DNA of 64,000 nt from Gadus chalcogrammus (GCF_026213295.1 NC_079434.1:8517357-8581356); one strand, 5' to 3'. Positions 1-12,229 are shown, counted from the first letter of the stretch. Notes: a model not told the origin generated them from the letters alone. Numbers and translations: made by a program.

Positions 1-60
1 GTTTGTGCGTGTGTGTGTGTATGTGTGTTTGTTTGTGTTTGTGTGTGCGTCTATGTGCTT

Positions 61-142
<82 letters not shown>

Positions 143-174
143 ATGTGAGTACGTATTTGTGTTTGTGTGTGATT

Positions 175-259
<85 letters not shown>

Positions 260-263
260 TATG

Positions 264-341
<78 letters not shown>

Positions 342-366
342 TGTGTTTGTCGGTGTGTGTGTGTAT
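1..366 (+). repeat. (GT)n microsatellite, interrupted
   Basis: Long dinucleotide array with three nearly pure GT blocks (about 63-140, 177-257 and 267-337) separated by short degenerate spacers containing GCATGTGAGTACG-like and GAGTATGCATG-like interruptions. The array runs off the left edge of the window, so its full length is unknown. The open frames across it encode only Cys-Val or Thr-His dipeptides and are not genes. Confidence 0.97.
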
Positions 367-3300
367 GTGGTTAGCATTACAAAATAGTGTTGGCACAAAA
401 TTAAAGGACTACATTTAAAATGCAAAATCCAGCATTAGATTTCCCACCCCACGGTGTCCCACTAGCTTAAAATAACCCAATGTTTGGCAGAATGTTTTCA
501 ATTGAAATATGATTTATTCAAAAATACACAACGTCCCAAGTTATAAATATATATAAAAAAAATATATTTTTTGTTTTTTTCTGCAGAAATCTTCTATTTT
601 AAATAAAAAGTAGTTCAATGTTTATTTCCCTGAGAAAAGACTGAATCATGCATATGTTTGCATATATTTGAGTATTCATTGAGTCGGGTCAAAAGCCGTT
701 AAATATGAATGTTAAATAGTATTTTTAATGTAGGCCTCTAACAAACACTCTGTAAGAAAATGAAATTCAGATTCAAAGGAATGGAATTTCGGACAAACTA
801 CAGCAGAGTTAAGTCACAACCCTTAGATTGTGAATCACTGCGTGACCGCGGCTCATTGGAATTGGAATAGGCCCCAAAAGACAACACAGGAACTCGGTAG
901 CACTAGACTGTGTCCACCACCACCCCTAATTGACATGATAATATGGTAGGGTCGGTCTCCTCCCTGAAAGCTCGGGTCCACAACCAAAGCGACTCAGTCC
1001 GCATAAATGAATTATCTCCTCTTCTCTTCTTAGTCGTTAACTCACTCAATTAACTGCAGAAATTCCCGCGCCGTCGCTCCCCCAGAATGCTGCGGCACAC
1101 CTAACGAAGCGCACCTCAGGTTGGGGGGGGGGATAGGGAGAGAGGGAGAGATACTCGCTGAGGCTCACTTCACCATCCGCCAGGGTAATAGATCTATCTG
1201 AACTGGCGGGCTCGGGCCAGCTTATCACCGCAACTCTCCGATTTTTTTATTTTTTATTATCTGTGTTTATTATCTACAGTAATCCTTCACCCATAGGGAG
1301 ATGGTACTCAAGGATAGGCTGTTTTCAGCCGAGCCTCTTCTCCCAAAAACATGTTGTTGTAGTGGTCGTCGTAGTACACTGCGACAGCAAGGTGCTGATA
1401 AGCACGCGCGCTGCTGTCCCTGTGACGTGCTCTTTCATAAAAGGTGCTAAAACAGATTGATGAGGCATGACAGACGCCAGAAGCGCTTTGGTCCGTAATG
1501 AATGCGATGATGTCTGTTTTGAAATGCTTGTAATCCCATTGACGGGATTAAGATCGTTACGGATTAGATCAAAACACCGGAATGGAGTCTGACACAGACG
1601 TGTGGGATCTCTGCTGCGTGTTTCCAGTTTTCCTGCCTTAATGATCTGGCTAATTGAACCAAATATTGATGTAGTGTCTTTATATTATTTGTTAATTTCC
1701 AAATTCGTCCTTTCTTATGGATCCGGTGTACCAATTATCACCAATATTAATACCGTAAGTATTTAGCAGATCCTTTCATCCAAAACCACCCATGTGTCAT
1801 GGCAATAGTTAGCAGGTTGGGAGTTAGGGGAATCTTGTTAAATGACGCTCATAGGCAGGTTGTGACATTGGGAAACAAATCCAGACCATTGAGGTGCAAG
1901 TTTAACGCCCTTACCTCTAGCCCCCAATTGCCCCCCCGCCCCCCTCATTGCCATCCCAAAATCTGGTCTTTCATTTGGACCAAAATAACTACATGGGTTC
2001 TGTTCGAAGGAATGATTCTGTTGGGCTGAGCGATTGGACATCCATTCGACTCCCATCCATATCCCATAATAACCCATTGCTCTCCGTGGGTGGACAATAG
2101 AGTGGTGATCTGTTTCCAATCTGGTCCTATATCTTCAGAAAACACCCGCCTGGAAACCCAGAGACCTAGACTGGTTGTAATAATGAATTTAGAATGAAGT
2201 CTAAAGGTTGACGTTTCTTCTCTTAGGGATAGAGGATTATTGGTAATCTCTGGGGAATGAAAGAAAGCTTCCACAGACAGGTTCGTCCAAATGTCTGTTT
2301 TCATGCCAATAGGAAAGCTTCCAGTATGTCCTTCAAGTTAGAAAAATAAGCTGTGCTAGTCCTTCCTTTTCCTACCTCAGTGAAATATACACCAAATTTG
2401 TTCGCGCAGCTATCAAATGTAGAAATGTTTTGGGATTGTCTGCTTTGATTGTCCTTATTCTCAACTGTAAGTCTCCAAGGGTAAAAGCTCTGATAAATAA
2501 CATTATTTATTGTAAAAAAAACACAATTTCTTCATACCTACCTGTAACACGCTAGCAAGCTTACAGTACATACCATCCATCCCTAATGCCTCCTCGACAT
2601 GTTTTTTATTGGCCTAGCGCAGAACGTCTTCACACTACCGCTCCAACTCTAAGTGAACTTAATGCCTCTCTATGTATGGGCGTATGTTTCTTTAAGACGT
2701 CCATGCGTCACTCTGGAAAATGTAAACAGGGGTTGGCGCCCGCGACGCGGAGCAACGTTCTTATTGCGAAGAGACCATTAAGTTCAAGTGAGACATCATT
2801 ACGCTAAATTAGCCAAACGCCAAAGTACCCCCCTCGCTTCCTTTCCTTCCCCCCTCGGAGCCCTGTAATAAATCAATATGGCGGCTACCCAGCCGGGCCC
2901 CCAGCGTGAGTTCCACTGGTGTTATCTGGGATTAGGCCGGCCGGCACCACTCACTCACCGCGCCCAACAGGAATATGGCGTATCGATAAAGCCGGGTGAA
3001 GACTCCTAGCATTAGCGCGTCCCCCGCTGGCTGTCACGATAGCCGGCGCTAACTACTAGGTGTATTCACTCGATTCCCCCCCCCCACACACTCCTAACCC
3101 CGGGCCGGTGGTGGTGTTATCTGCAGCCAGCCAGACTAAGCAGGAGGGCCCCGGACCCCGAGACATGAGCACTAGCATCATGTGAGGCCGTACCTCCTGC
3201 TCCCATGAATAAAACATGGCTGCTGCTGTAAGGCTCGCTCTCTCTCTCTGCTGACCGAGAGACATAGGGTCTGTCTGTCTTCCTGTCACCGGCATTTCTG
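367..3300. other. No recognised gene; mostly unique sequence
   Basis: AT-rich and moderately GC-rich unique sequence. A GC-rich patch at about 2700-3060 contains CpG-bearing sequence and the palindromic GGCCGGCC, but I see no start codon or frame that makes a convincing protein. Short open frames around 1838-2304 overlap on the same strand and have no recognisable domain. Confidence 0.5.
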
Positions 3301-3310
3301 TATACCTGCA

Positions 3311-3437
3311 AAAGAGTGAGTGTGTGTGTGTGTGTGTTTGACTGTGTAGAGAATGGCTGCAAGGTTATGTGTGTGTGTGCGTTTGTGTGTGTGTGTGTGT
3401 GTGCGTGTGTGTGTATATGTGTGTGTGTGCGTGTGTA

Positions 3438-3481
<44 letters not shown>

Positions 3482-3499
3482 TGTGATAGAGCAGCTATA

Positions 3500-3575
<76 letters not shown>

Positions 3576-3589
3576 ATGTGTGTGTGTGC

Positions 3590-3642
<53 letters not shown>

Positions 3643-3660
3643 TGTGATAGAGCAGCTATA

Positions 3661-3714
<54 letters not shown>

Positions 3715-3765
3715 TTGTTTGTGTGTGTAGAATAGCTTCAAGCTATGTGAGGAGAATGTTTCCAA

Positions 3766-3842
<77 letters not shown>
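3311..3842 (+). repeat. Composite (GT)n array with recurring spacer
   Basis: Several GT blocks are separated by related spacers. The spacer GAGTGTGATAGAGCAGCTAT followed by AAGG occurs at about 3479 and again at about 3641. More diverged relatives (GAGAATGGCTGCAAGG near 3350, GTAGAATAGCTTCAAGC near 3727) flank the array. A second motif, GTGTATATGTGTG, also occurs twice (about 3411 and 3597). The array therefore has a higher-order unit made of a GT run plus a spacer, rather than being a plain microsatellite. Confidence 0.95.
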
Positions 3843-3843
<1 letters not shown>

Positions 3844-4594
3844 TATCTGTGACTGCCACACGGTGTGTTGACGTCTCTCCTCTGCCATTCAGGGTGGAGA
3901 ACGTTCCAGACGTTCTCTTACCTCTTTATATCCTAATTGACGGCCGCAGCTCCGTCATGAAAACCTTCTTTCTTCCTTTCTGTGGAATGTGTTTTCTTTT
4001 TTTCCCCCAGGCTTACGTTTGAAAAGATAAACAGCTTACTTTTGACCTGTTCCAATTTTAAATAGGAGCTGGAATACTTTCATGTCCCCATTTTCTAAAG
4101 CTTCTCTTTTGATAACGACGTCTCACTTAGCAATCACATTCTGGGCAATTAAGCCTTCCGTCTGCAAAGCGGGCCACAAATTTTATTTTCAATATCGAAA
4201 ATATCCATCCCTCTCTATTTAATATTTCTAAACGACCTCACACTATGGGCTGTTTACGGCCAATTACATCTACACAAGTTTCCTTGAACCGGACGACTTA
4301 ACTTGAAAGGGTTCTCGATCTCTCCGCTAATTTTGAACTTGAATTCAAGCTAATAAGCTAGGCTTATGTAATTAGGCTAATCATGTTTTTGTAGCCTTCA
4401 GAACAACTGGTATGCTAACAACATGGATGGACCTTATACCGCCAGGAGTCATTATGATAAGCCATTTAAAAATATATCTGCTTGTGACATCACAAATGGA
4501 TGACGCAAGTTAGCTGTATGAGGGACAGAACGTATAATGGACAGAAAGTCCAGCATGCTGCTTGATACAGTTCTCCAATCGATGTTAAAGCCGG
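3843..4594. other. No recognised feature
   Basis: AT-rich unique sequence with no convincing frame, repeat or structural RNA signal that I can see. Confidence 0.5.
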
Positions 4595-4876
4595 TTGGAC
4601 ACACACACTCACACAAACACACAAAGACACACACACATATACAAGGGATAGCTGTTGTGATGGTAAAAAAGGGCCCTTTTACATTGAAGAAGCAATACAA
4701 ACACAACTTATTCGTAGCTCGGTTTTCTAAAGAGGATAAACATCGCAGAAAATGATTGTCCTTCACCATAGACACACAAAGCACTTAACCATGCAAACAC
4801 ATGCACACACACGCACAAAAACACACACAGACACACACACACACACATACACAAAAACACACAAACACAAACACCC
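4595..4876 (+). repeat. Two short (CA)n stretches
   Basis: Interrupted CA repeats at about 4598-4640 and 4788-4876, separated by about 145 bases of unique sequence. The orientation is opposite to the GT arrays on either side. Confidence 0.85.
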
Positions 4877-5503
4877 TGCATGCAAGGTTTCTTTCCTCAA
4901 TTGTAAATAAATTATGTAAATTCCCTGAAAGCCAATTAAAACATTAGGTGTGCTCCAATGCATTTCAACAGTGCATTGATAGAGTCTTCAGAAAACATGA
5001 AAAATGTAATCATCGTTGTTTTTGGATTCTTCATCTTAACATAACTTCACGTTGGCCCTTTCTTTAGACCTACCACCTTACTTGAACAAGTCGCCAAAAA
5101 CTCTGCTAGCAAAGCATCACAGACGTCAAACTGTAATTAGAAACTATGTTTATCTGGTGTGTGAACGCCAAGTTGGTAACGGACTAGGGAAGCGTAATAA
5201 CGGCAGAGTAACGTTTGTTTAAGAAGAAGACACTCGCTGACGAGATCAGCACGATCAGATCCCGATTCACCTCATAGAATCCATTTCACGGCGTATTAGA
5301 GCGACGTGCCGCTGCCAGATCCAGCTGAATGTCATCTCTCTGAATTATTTGTCTCGCTCGTTTGTGAAGGAGGGCTCGCAAAGCAGCTGTACCCGTCTTT
5401 CACAGTTCATCATATTTGCCCTCTGGAAATCTTTATTAGCGTGAACTAGTTTTTCTATGTCCCGGGGATGGGGGGAATTGTCATGGATACAATTGACAGC
5501 AAT

Positions 5504-5505
<2 letters not shown>
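4877..5505. other. No recognised feature
   Basis: Unique sequence without a supportable gene. The stretch at about 5320-5450 is balanced in composition and free of repeats, so it could be a conserved non-coding block, but that cannot be judged without alignment. Confidence 0.45.

Positions 5506-5573
<68 letters not shown>
5506..5573 (+). repeat. (TC)34 microsatellite
   Basis: Pure TC run of 68 bases. It is followed by CCCTAATCTTGACAG, so the tract could double as a very long polypyrimidine tract in front of a 3' splice site. The downstream frame is short and unrecognised. Confidence 0.97.
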
Positions 5574-5576
<3 letters not shown>

Positions 5577-7160
5577 AATCTTGACAGATATGGAAACGTT
5601 GTGGATCTGACAGGTCGCAGTGCGGTACGGACGACTCGAACCGCGGCGTCTATAAATAAGTGAGGACATGATAATCAGGTGTGTTTATTTCCTGTCTTCA
5701 TAATGAGGTGCGACTGGTGTATTTTTTTATTTTCTTTGAAGATGGCGGCGGCGCAGCGCCGTGATGGATGCGGAGGTCGACTTGACAAGTTATTTGTCTG
5801 TGAGCCACGCTGCCGATATTGTTTGAGGTGGAAAATCAATGTAGCTGCCACCCGCGTTTTGACGGAGACGCGGTGTGAATTGTGCGAGTACTCATCGCAC
5901 ACCGCGGAATCCAGAGTGACACCGCACACGCCGCACTCTTCCGCTTGTTTGGGTTTTGTGTTGCCTTTGCTTTTGAAGGCCTCCGTGTCCTCGGATGCCT
6001 CTGTGTAGTGTCATGTTTTCCGTGCTTTTATTTTGACGTCACAGGGATTTCTGCTGACATTATTTGGTTTTAATCCATTTTCCATTCACAGTTGTTGATT
6101 TGTACCTACACCTCAGTTGAATTCCTAACCCCAGTCAGCCCAAAACTTTCACCGAATCCCACAAGATACCCCTAACCTGAATTGTAATGATCCTTAATTT
6201 TGTTGTCAAACTGGAATTTTTATAATTATTCTGCAATCAGGCTACAACATTTATTCTGCAGTGCATTTTCTTAAATGCTAGCTACAAAGCACTCAGCACA
6301 TCTTCTTCTAACTGAGGTCACCCAAATCAAAACACGTATTCATATTTTTGAGAAATTTTCTGTTTTGTTTGAAAGCTCAAACAGGCTTTCAGAATGTGAA
6401 AACGTAGAATGCATTATATTGGACTACAACATGGAACATTTGAAGAATATACAAACACTACACACAACTCAAAATAACATCAATGTCTGCGCTGACTGGT
6501 TGTTATGAAGTGGAGGGTAAACCAAGGAAGACCACTTGCTGGGGTCTGCTGGGGGTCCCGGCAAAACCAGTGAAGCGGATAACATGATACCCCTAGATTA
6601 CCGGTGGGACTGCACCCCATTACAGGGAGGTCTCCGGCCCCATCTGGGTCAGCATCGAGAGGGTTCTGCAGGAGGATGGAGGGGCAGCAGCTGGCAGCTG
6701 GGTCTCATCTGCCTGGTCATAGATATCATGGCTAAAAGGTCTTTAAATACAGAAAACTCTCGAATCCATATTTAAACTTCATGTTGAATATGTGTTTAAA
6801 GGCCCAAACCACTCGTCCATCTATTATGTAACAGTTCCCATGTAAGTGAGTACACCATTGGCGTACAACCGAATATAAAGAGAGTTTTTTGGACTTCGCT
6901 TAGGCACAGCTAAATCAACTCTTGGATTGACGTTGGCACTAAAATATCCTTGATAAAACAGACGACAACAAACAACACTGGCAACGCCAAACAGGGTGTG
7001 TGGATGCTGTTCTTTTATGGGTCCAATAATTTGTTCGAGCAACTGCCAAAAGAATACTAGTAATACGATGGTTTGTATGGCAATCAATACCTAACTCCAA
7101 TTCAAGTCAATCGTAAACCGCCTGTGTCTTACGGGAAATATAACCACTGTACTATTTTTG
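5574..7160. other. No recognised gene
   Basis: Unique sequence. A CpG-containing stretch lies at about 5740-5930 (contains GATGGCGGCGGCGCAGCGCC). Two frames there (5679-6008 and its complement) lack recognisable domains and overlap each other, so neither is called. Confidence 0.45.
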
Positions 7161-7162
7161 TT

Positions 7163-7309
7163 TGTGTATTCAGGCGTTATTCACCAAGGCCATGCCTGCT
7201 CCGGAGCGAACGTTGTATTACTCTGAAGGTTCTCAGAGAAGCACTTCCAACATCTTCCTGGCCATCTGGGAGCTGTTCCAGGGAGCGCTAGAGGAGGGAC
7301 CGTATGGGA
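7163..7309 (+). CDS. Candidate internal exon, unidentified
   Basis: A T-rich run ending in TGTGTATTCAG resembles a 3' splice site. It is followed by an open frame whose translation begins ALFTKAMPAPERTLYYSEG and continues through SNIFLAIWELFQGALEEGP. The codon composition is more coding-like than the surrounding AT-rich DNA. A GTATGG at about 7307 could serve as a weak 5' splice site, and the frame also stays open further downstream. I do not recognise the peptide and see no partner exon. It may equally be a chance frame or an old transposon fragment. Confidence 0.15.
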
Positions 7310-7579
7310 CCTCATCTCCATATCCTCCCATATCTTCCCCTCTTAACTTCTTTACTACTGCCTTCCCGTCTGTCCCTGCAAGATCTTCAGGGCCCCTGAC
7401 AGAAACACATTCCGGATTGAGCAGGTCCCCACGAATACCTATTCATAGCACGCTTGTTGTTGAAGTGGAGAAGTGGAGAAGAAAATGGGAACATGGTTTT
7501 AAGTACAATTTCTGTTACAATGTAGCATCAGACACCACTTAGAGTGAATTATTAGCATTTTATTTTGTTAGTTCCCATT

Positions 7580-7668
7580 AATAATCATCTAGGGGCAGGG
7601 AAGCGTGCCAAGGGTTGCTTACGGAGTTTAGACAATGGGGTTCAAACCAGCAACCTTTATTGATTATT
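7580..7668 (-). mobile_element. tRNA-derived SINE, partial
   Basis: On the minus strand the sequence reads AAAGGTTGCTGGTTTGAACC, which contains a pol III B-box-like GGTTTGAACCC. It is followed by a body (CCCATTGTCTAAACTC) that matches the SINE at 11560-11736. The A-box end and the 3' tail are not recognisable, so this is a truncated, diverged copy. Confidence 0.55.
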
Positions 7669-8156
7669 TATGCATGTGAAAGCTCACATATGCTCTGCTT
7701 TTCTGCGCATAGGTCTAGTTCATAATTCATACCTCCTCCAGCACCAAACCTGTTATAAAATCTTCCTTGTGGCCGACCCATATAATTGCGGAGTAAAACC
7801 CATTCTCCTCCACACCTGCTCCTGTCCTTCAACCTACGATCACATAGACGCTGCGTTTCAGCCTCAACTTCATCGAGAAGCTCCTTGACCTCCTACAGAG
7901 AGGCTGAGGAGGCTGAACGAGGCACCACATACTTTCCAGCAGATTGCTGCTCGTCGTGATGAACTCAGGGCGATGAGACGGAGTCGCCAGGGATCAGCAC
8001 CCAGGCAATGGATGACCACGTCGCCCCAACAAGGGCATATCGGCCTCGCCACTTAATCACGCCGCAAGAGTGACAGGCGCCCCGGACAAAACACGGCAAC
8101 ACATGCAAATGGGTTGTGACGGTGGGCCCGCATGTGAAATATTCATTGATATGATA

Positions 8157-8178
8157 GGGGGGGGGGGGGGGGGGGGGG
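8157..8178 (+). repeat. (G)22 homopolymer
   Basis: An uninterrupted run of 22 G after ATGATA. Its length is prone to sequencing error and it could form G-quadruplex structure. Confidence 0.95.
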
Positions 8179-8790
8179 TGACATCGATACCTTGGACCAA
8201 CACAAAGCGCGGCCGTAATTGGTTCGGCCACCGCACAAAGAACCAATTTGGAAAGCAATTACAGCGTCTATTTGGTTCATGAGTGGTAATTGCGACCAGC
8301 GTGCCGTTTGGAGCGGCGTACTCTGGGTTATAATGGAGGCCTTCTCTGTCACTCGGAACATGACTTCAAAGTGACACGTCTCTTTCACCCTCATGAAGGG
8401 AAAGATCAACAAAGTGATGTCCCTTCTGTTTGTCGGTGAATAAACATTGCATAAAGTCAGGCCGACGGGCTATCTGCCTTCAGAAAAATCGTAATCCGAG
8501 CGTTTGTACTGTGATAGTATTCATTCATGATAATATCAATGAAAATGTGAATAGAAGGTTGACAGGATAGTGTCAAAACCTGAATATGCATATTAGGCAT
8601 CTGAGGGTCGCGGTGAAATGATTGGCAATTTGCTGTTTGTTCTTCTGCCTCGCTTTGCCTCCAGGCGGTTCTTTTTCGACTGTCTTACAATCAGTTTAAC
8701 ATCTTCAAACTCGGAGAAGCGTGACTGACACAACATCTCGCCACGTCTTCTCCATCCCGTGTTTTTTTCTTCTGTTTTTCTGTTTCAAGA

Positions 8791-8806
8791 CCCCCCCCCC
8801 CCCCCC
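8791..8806 (+). repeat. (C)16 homopolymer
   Basis: Sixteen consecutive C directly after TGTTTCAAGA. This is G16 on the minus strand. Confidence 0.95.
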
Positions 8807-9074
8807 TTCTACCCTGCAGAGTTTATTAGCATTTTTGAGCCATGTACACAACAGATTAGAATGGCACTCCCCGCTGCAACAACATCACTCCCAGAGTCGC
8901 TTTTGTGTTTTTTTTTACAAACAACAGATGTAGCGACACCAGTATGCCTCTCCAAGCTGTGGTTCAGACATTTCTACTAGGTAAAAAAAATATGACATGA
9001 TTATCCTGGCTGGCCTACCCCACTTGCTGTGTTTGCTTGTCCTTTTTCTCTGTCCTACATAAGCCTAGCTTATT

Positions 9075-9262
9075 AAAGGACCCCTATTTTTTCGCCTTCT
9101 AAAATCGACCCGATTGCGACATCACAAGTGTGAGCGTCGACTCAGATGTGTGATGGACAAGCAGCCCACCAGTTGGTACACTCCACTCGGTAGCCGGTTG
9201 GTTGATCACTAGGTGGACCCTCCCACTTGTGGTGTCAGAAATTGCTTGATTTTAAAATGACT
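9075..9262. mobile_element. Palindromic MITE-like repeat
   Basis: GACATCACAAGTGTGAG at 9118-9134 is mirrored by CTCCCACTTGTGGTGTC at 9220-9236; 15 of 17 bases match in inverted orientation. The spacer reads like the teleost repeat that contains 'CCAGTTGGTACACTCCACTC' and 'GGTTGGTTGATCACTAGGTG'. There is no coding capacity. The outer limits are uncertain, and the family name was not determined. Confidence 0.5.
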
Positions 9263-10679
9263 CGTAACGGCTAATAAACATCACACCCGATGATAAACCA
9301 GCTGCCCTTTAAATAAGTTCAAATGCGTAGGCTTGAGCACCAAGCGTACGGTATCTGTGAGCTTTATATATAACTGCTCATTATTGGTATATATTGAAGC
9401 AGGAAGTAAAGTCAGCTGAGGAAGGATTTAAAGGGCTTTGAAGATCTTTTTTTACACATGGCACTCTGCACAGCTCAGCGTTATGTGAGCTAGTCTCTGA
9501 GGAACTGGGACGAGACCTGTGGAGAACTGAGGAGTACGTAGCAATCTGCTCACGTCCCGCTAGCGGACAGATGTGCTAGCAGAAGCCCGAGCAGTTTAAA
9601 ATAACAACAACGACAAACAATAAAACGGATGCTATTCAGAGGAGCCGACTTGTTTTAATGTTATGGTAGTGAGTGTGGGGTGTACAGCAGTAGTCCCAAG
9701 CTATCTGTCTGAATTAACATTTAAGTTCCCCTTCAAAACAAGTTTTATTGTCAAGTTTCTGGTTCTCGATATTGTCAAAATAAATCCATATTTGAAGATT
9801 TTTTCCAATCCAACCCTGTGGATTGCTTTCAGCCTCGATAGACAGCTTGGTGGGATAACTCTGTCTGTCACAGAAAGAAAGGAAAATAGAGGCAAAGTAT
9901 GATAATAATATTAAAACTCACGATTTTCAGTTCCATGGTCATTCATCAAACACATCCATCCAAATGTGAAACAATGTTTTCAATTGATTCTCACCATCTA
10001 CATAAATCATCATGGATAATAGTGTACTCTTCCGTGTTTCTTGAATCAAAACAAAACCGTTTCAGCAGGACAGAACAAGGATGGATGTGTGAAGGTTGAG
10101 GTGAAGGACATGATGACCCAACCAGCGTATAAAATGTGTACACAACCTTTAGAGCAACCAATTACTCATTTGCTTTTTTTCATTACTCATCTTGAACCTC
10201 GCCTTTGAAGCTACAGAAGGCATTTTATTATTTTTTAGCTATAGATGGAAAGATGAAGAGGATTGGCCGATGGGATAGATGAAAAAGTTATTTTCCTAAT
10301 CAAAAACTCCAAGCTGGCTTCACATGCTAGCTCTGATTTATGATTCGCTTAATTGCCTCTAGGCTCCTGGCTATGATTTGAGTTTACATTTTCTTGGATG
10401 GCATTGTTTTGCCGTGACCACGCCCTAAACTAGTTTCATTGGACGCCCCGACTTAACACGACGACACACAACTAGCAGATTGATAATGCCAATATTGATC
10501 ATTTTTAACAAATTCAGTGGCATGCTGTTCATATGATTTTGGTATGCATACACGTGTACGTGCCCCTCCTCAGCTATTGTGAGTAGGTTTTTTCCACTGC
10601 ATTATATCTTACAAATTACTTATAGGTAAAGTTCTATGTAAATAAATGCTCATTTTAGCTTGTTCGATTGTTTAAATAG
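9263..10679. other. No recognised feature
   Basis: AT-rich unique sequence. Two short overlapping frames at 9663-9902 and 9701-9895 lie on opposite strands and have no recognisable content. Confidence 0.5.
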
Positions 10680-10866
10680 AAGGTTAGATATGGTAAGGTT
10701 TAGTTGTTATGTTAGAGATGGATTAGTTTAGGGTTAGTCTTAGTTAAGGTATTAGGTAAGTGATGGTTAGGTTAAGGCAGACTATTAGGTAAGACAATGC
10801 TAGTTTCTTAATAAGGTTAGAGGAGGTCAAGTTTAGGGTCTGGGTTAGTTTCGGTATTAGGTATGA
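10680..10866 (+). repeat. Degenerate GGTTAG-type tandem repeat
   Basis: Many copies of TTAGGTTAG, GGTTAG and TTAGGTAAG variants in loose tandem. The tract resembles telomeric TTAGGG on this strand, but no two adjacent perfect TTAGGG units are present, so it reads as an old degenerate satellite rather than an interstitial telomere. Confidence 0.6.
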
Positions 10867-11558
10867 GGGGTGTGGTCAAACCAAATCCTCCGCTGCTATC
10901 CTACGAAACTAAACGTGCATGTAGGGTCCTATCCACTGCTACCGCAGCGCTGTTTTACCAAAGAAACCCTCTGGATAAGCAAAGCACCACCAGCTACACC
11001 ATGGTTTAGCCCAACATGGAAAATTCCACCACCACCTCTAAATATGCGTTGCAGTGTATTTTCCAATGCGTTCATTGATGCGCCTTCATTTCCACTTCTA
11101 GCCGCGCGTGGCTTGATAAAGATTAGTCGCAATGGGTGCCCTGAGTCGGCGTACGCTCAGCTAAATCATTCATTTGCTCCAATTAAAGCGCTGAAAGGCC
11201 TATTTCTGGCTTGCGTGCGCAGTCTCAGAAACAGCTGCCTTATTAGATGTTGATTGATTTTGTTTGTGAGCGCCACACTCCTCTGCATATACCAAAGCCT
11301 GTTACACCGCGTTCCCTTAACCCCCCCGAACCTGTATGGAGTCGGCCCCGACATGCCCGCTTCTGTTGTTCGTTTATGGAGACACGTTAAGTGTTTGGCT
11401 CAAGTCCCTGAGATAAAAAAAAACAGGGTTGAGGCTCACAAAAGAATGTTGGTAGACAATAATGTGTAAAGAATTGACATTGTGTTTATATGTTCTGCTC
11501 CTTAATGAAACAACAAATTATAAGAAGTAGTACAGAATTGAGTATGTTGCTATTAACT
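10867..11558. other. No recognised feature
   Basis: A 127-codon frame at 10870-11253 (+) overlaps a 67-codon frame on the opposite strand. Neither has a recognisable motif or clear splice context, so I make no call. Confidence 0.4.
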
Positions 11559-11736
11559 GTTCTTTGGGGTAGGCCAGTGTATTCTTGAGGGGGGTTTTGC
11601 TCCTGGTTGAAAGGTTGTTGGTTTGATCCACAATGTCCGCAGCCCACATGGAGAAGCCTCCTACCTATTCATTGTAAGACACTTTGGATAACATTGTCTC
11701 TCCTAAGCAACTGCTAAATGCATTCCTGTAGAATGG
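11559..11736 (+). mobile_element. tRNA-derived SINE, near full length
   Basis: The head carries a B-box-like GGTTTGATCC after GAAAGGTTGTT, and the body contains AATGTCCGCAGCC. The 3' end (TAAGACACTTTGGATAAC, then AACTGCTAAATGCA) matches the teleost SINE tail that normally reads CTTTGGATAAAAGCGTCTGC. This is the best-preserved SINE in the window and the reference for the other copies. Confidence 0.7.
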
Positions 11737-12229
11737 GGTTTTCTTGTGTTGTCAGGGGGAGGAGTTGAAAGCAGGTGGGTGTGTGTTCATTTTGCCACAC
11801 CCACATTTTGTTTAGAGGCACACCACCCAAGATGGCCGCCCAGTAGATAGAGAAGCAAAAACAAGAACAACAAAATATAAGCTAATAGCCTAGTTTAAGC
11901 AATTCTAAACAAGTCATTTGAAGATTTATTTTCTATTCATATTGGATTAGCCTCCTGCTGTTGGATTTATGTTTGGACCTTTGCTTTAATGGACTACTTT
12001 GAGTTAATGGACTTCTTAAGCTTCGTCCTGGACGTTTGTTTGGGGTAGGAGCTGTGGACTTTTCTTCTGATTGATGGAACACACTTTGTCGCTGCATTAA
12101 ATTGACTGCCTATATATTGCTATTTGAAGCACTTCAAAACGTTGTTTCAGGCTTTGTTGTTTCATATTCACCCTAGCCGAATGTCACGTCGTTTTTACTA
12201 TTATGGTCTGTCTCGTCACCACCTAGCAC
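11737..12229. other. No recognised feature
   Basis: Unique AT-rich sequence without a supportable gene. Confidence 0.45.

Larger units (their letters stand above)
7669..9074. other. Mostly unique; homopolymer runs inside
   Basis: No supportable gene. The region contains a 22-base poly-G run and a 16-base poly-C run, listed separately. The block at about 8200-8470 is repeat-free and balanced in composition but has no open frame of interest. Confidence 0.45.

Noticed and set aside
13..425. Long Cys-Val and Thr-His open frames over GT/CA arrays (also at 3353-4022, 31519-31860, 43232-43552, 44020-44835, 47767-48124, 58084-58392, 61378-62123)
   Set aside because: A dinucleotide array with no stop in any frame always gives such frames. 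Composition and lack of flanking signals rule out proteins.
1838..2304. Two overlapping minus-strand frames of 93 and 119 codons
   Set aside because: They share the same DNA in different frames, show no recognised motif, and lack splice or start context.
5580..5663. Short frame (RYGNVVDLTG...) right after the (TC)34 tract and a GACAG acceptor-like site
   Set aside because: Fewer than 30 codons, unrecognised, and the microsatellite itself creates the polypyrimidine context.
10929..11253. Opposed frames of 67 and 127 codons
   Set aside because: They overlap on opposite strands and neither shows a motif. Not distinguishable from chance.
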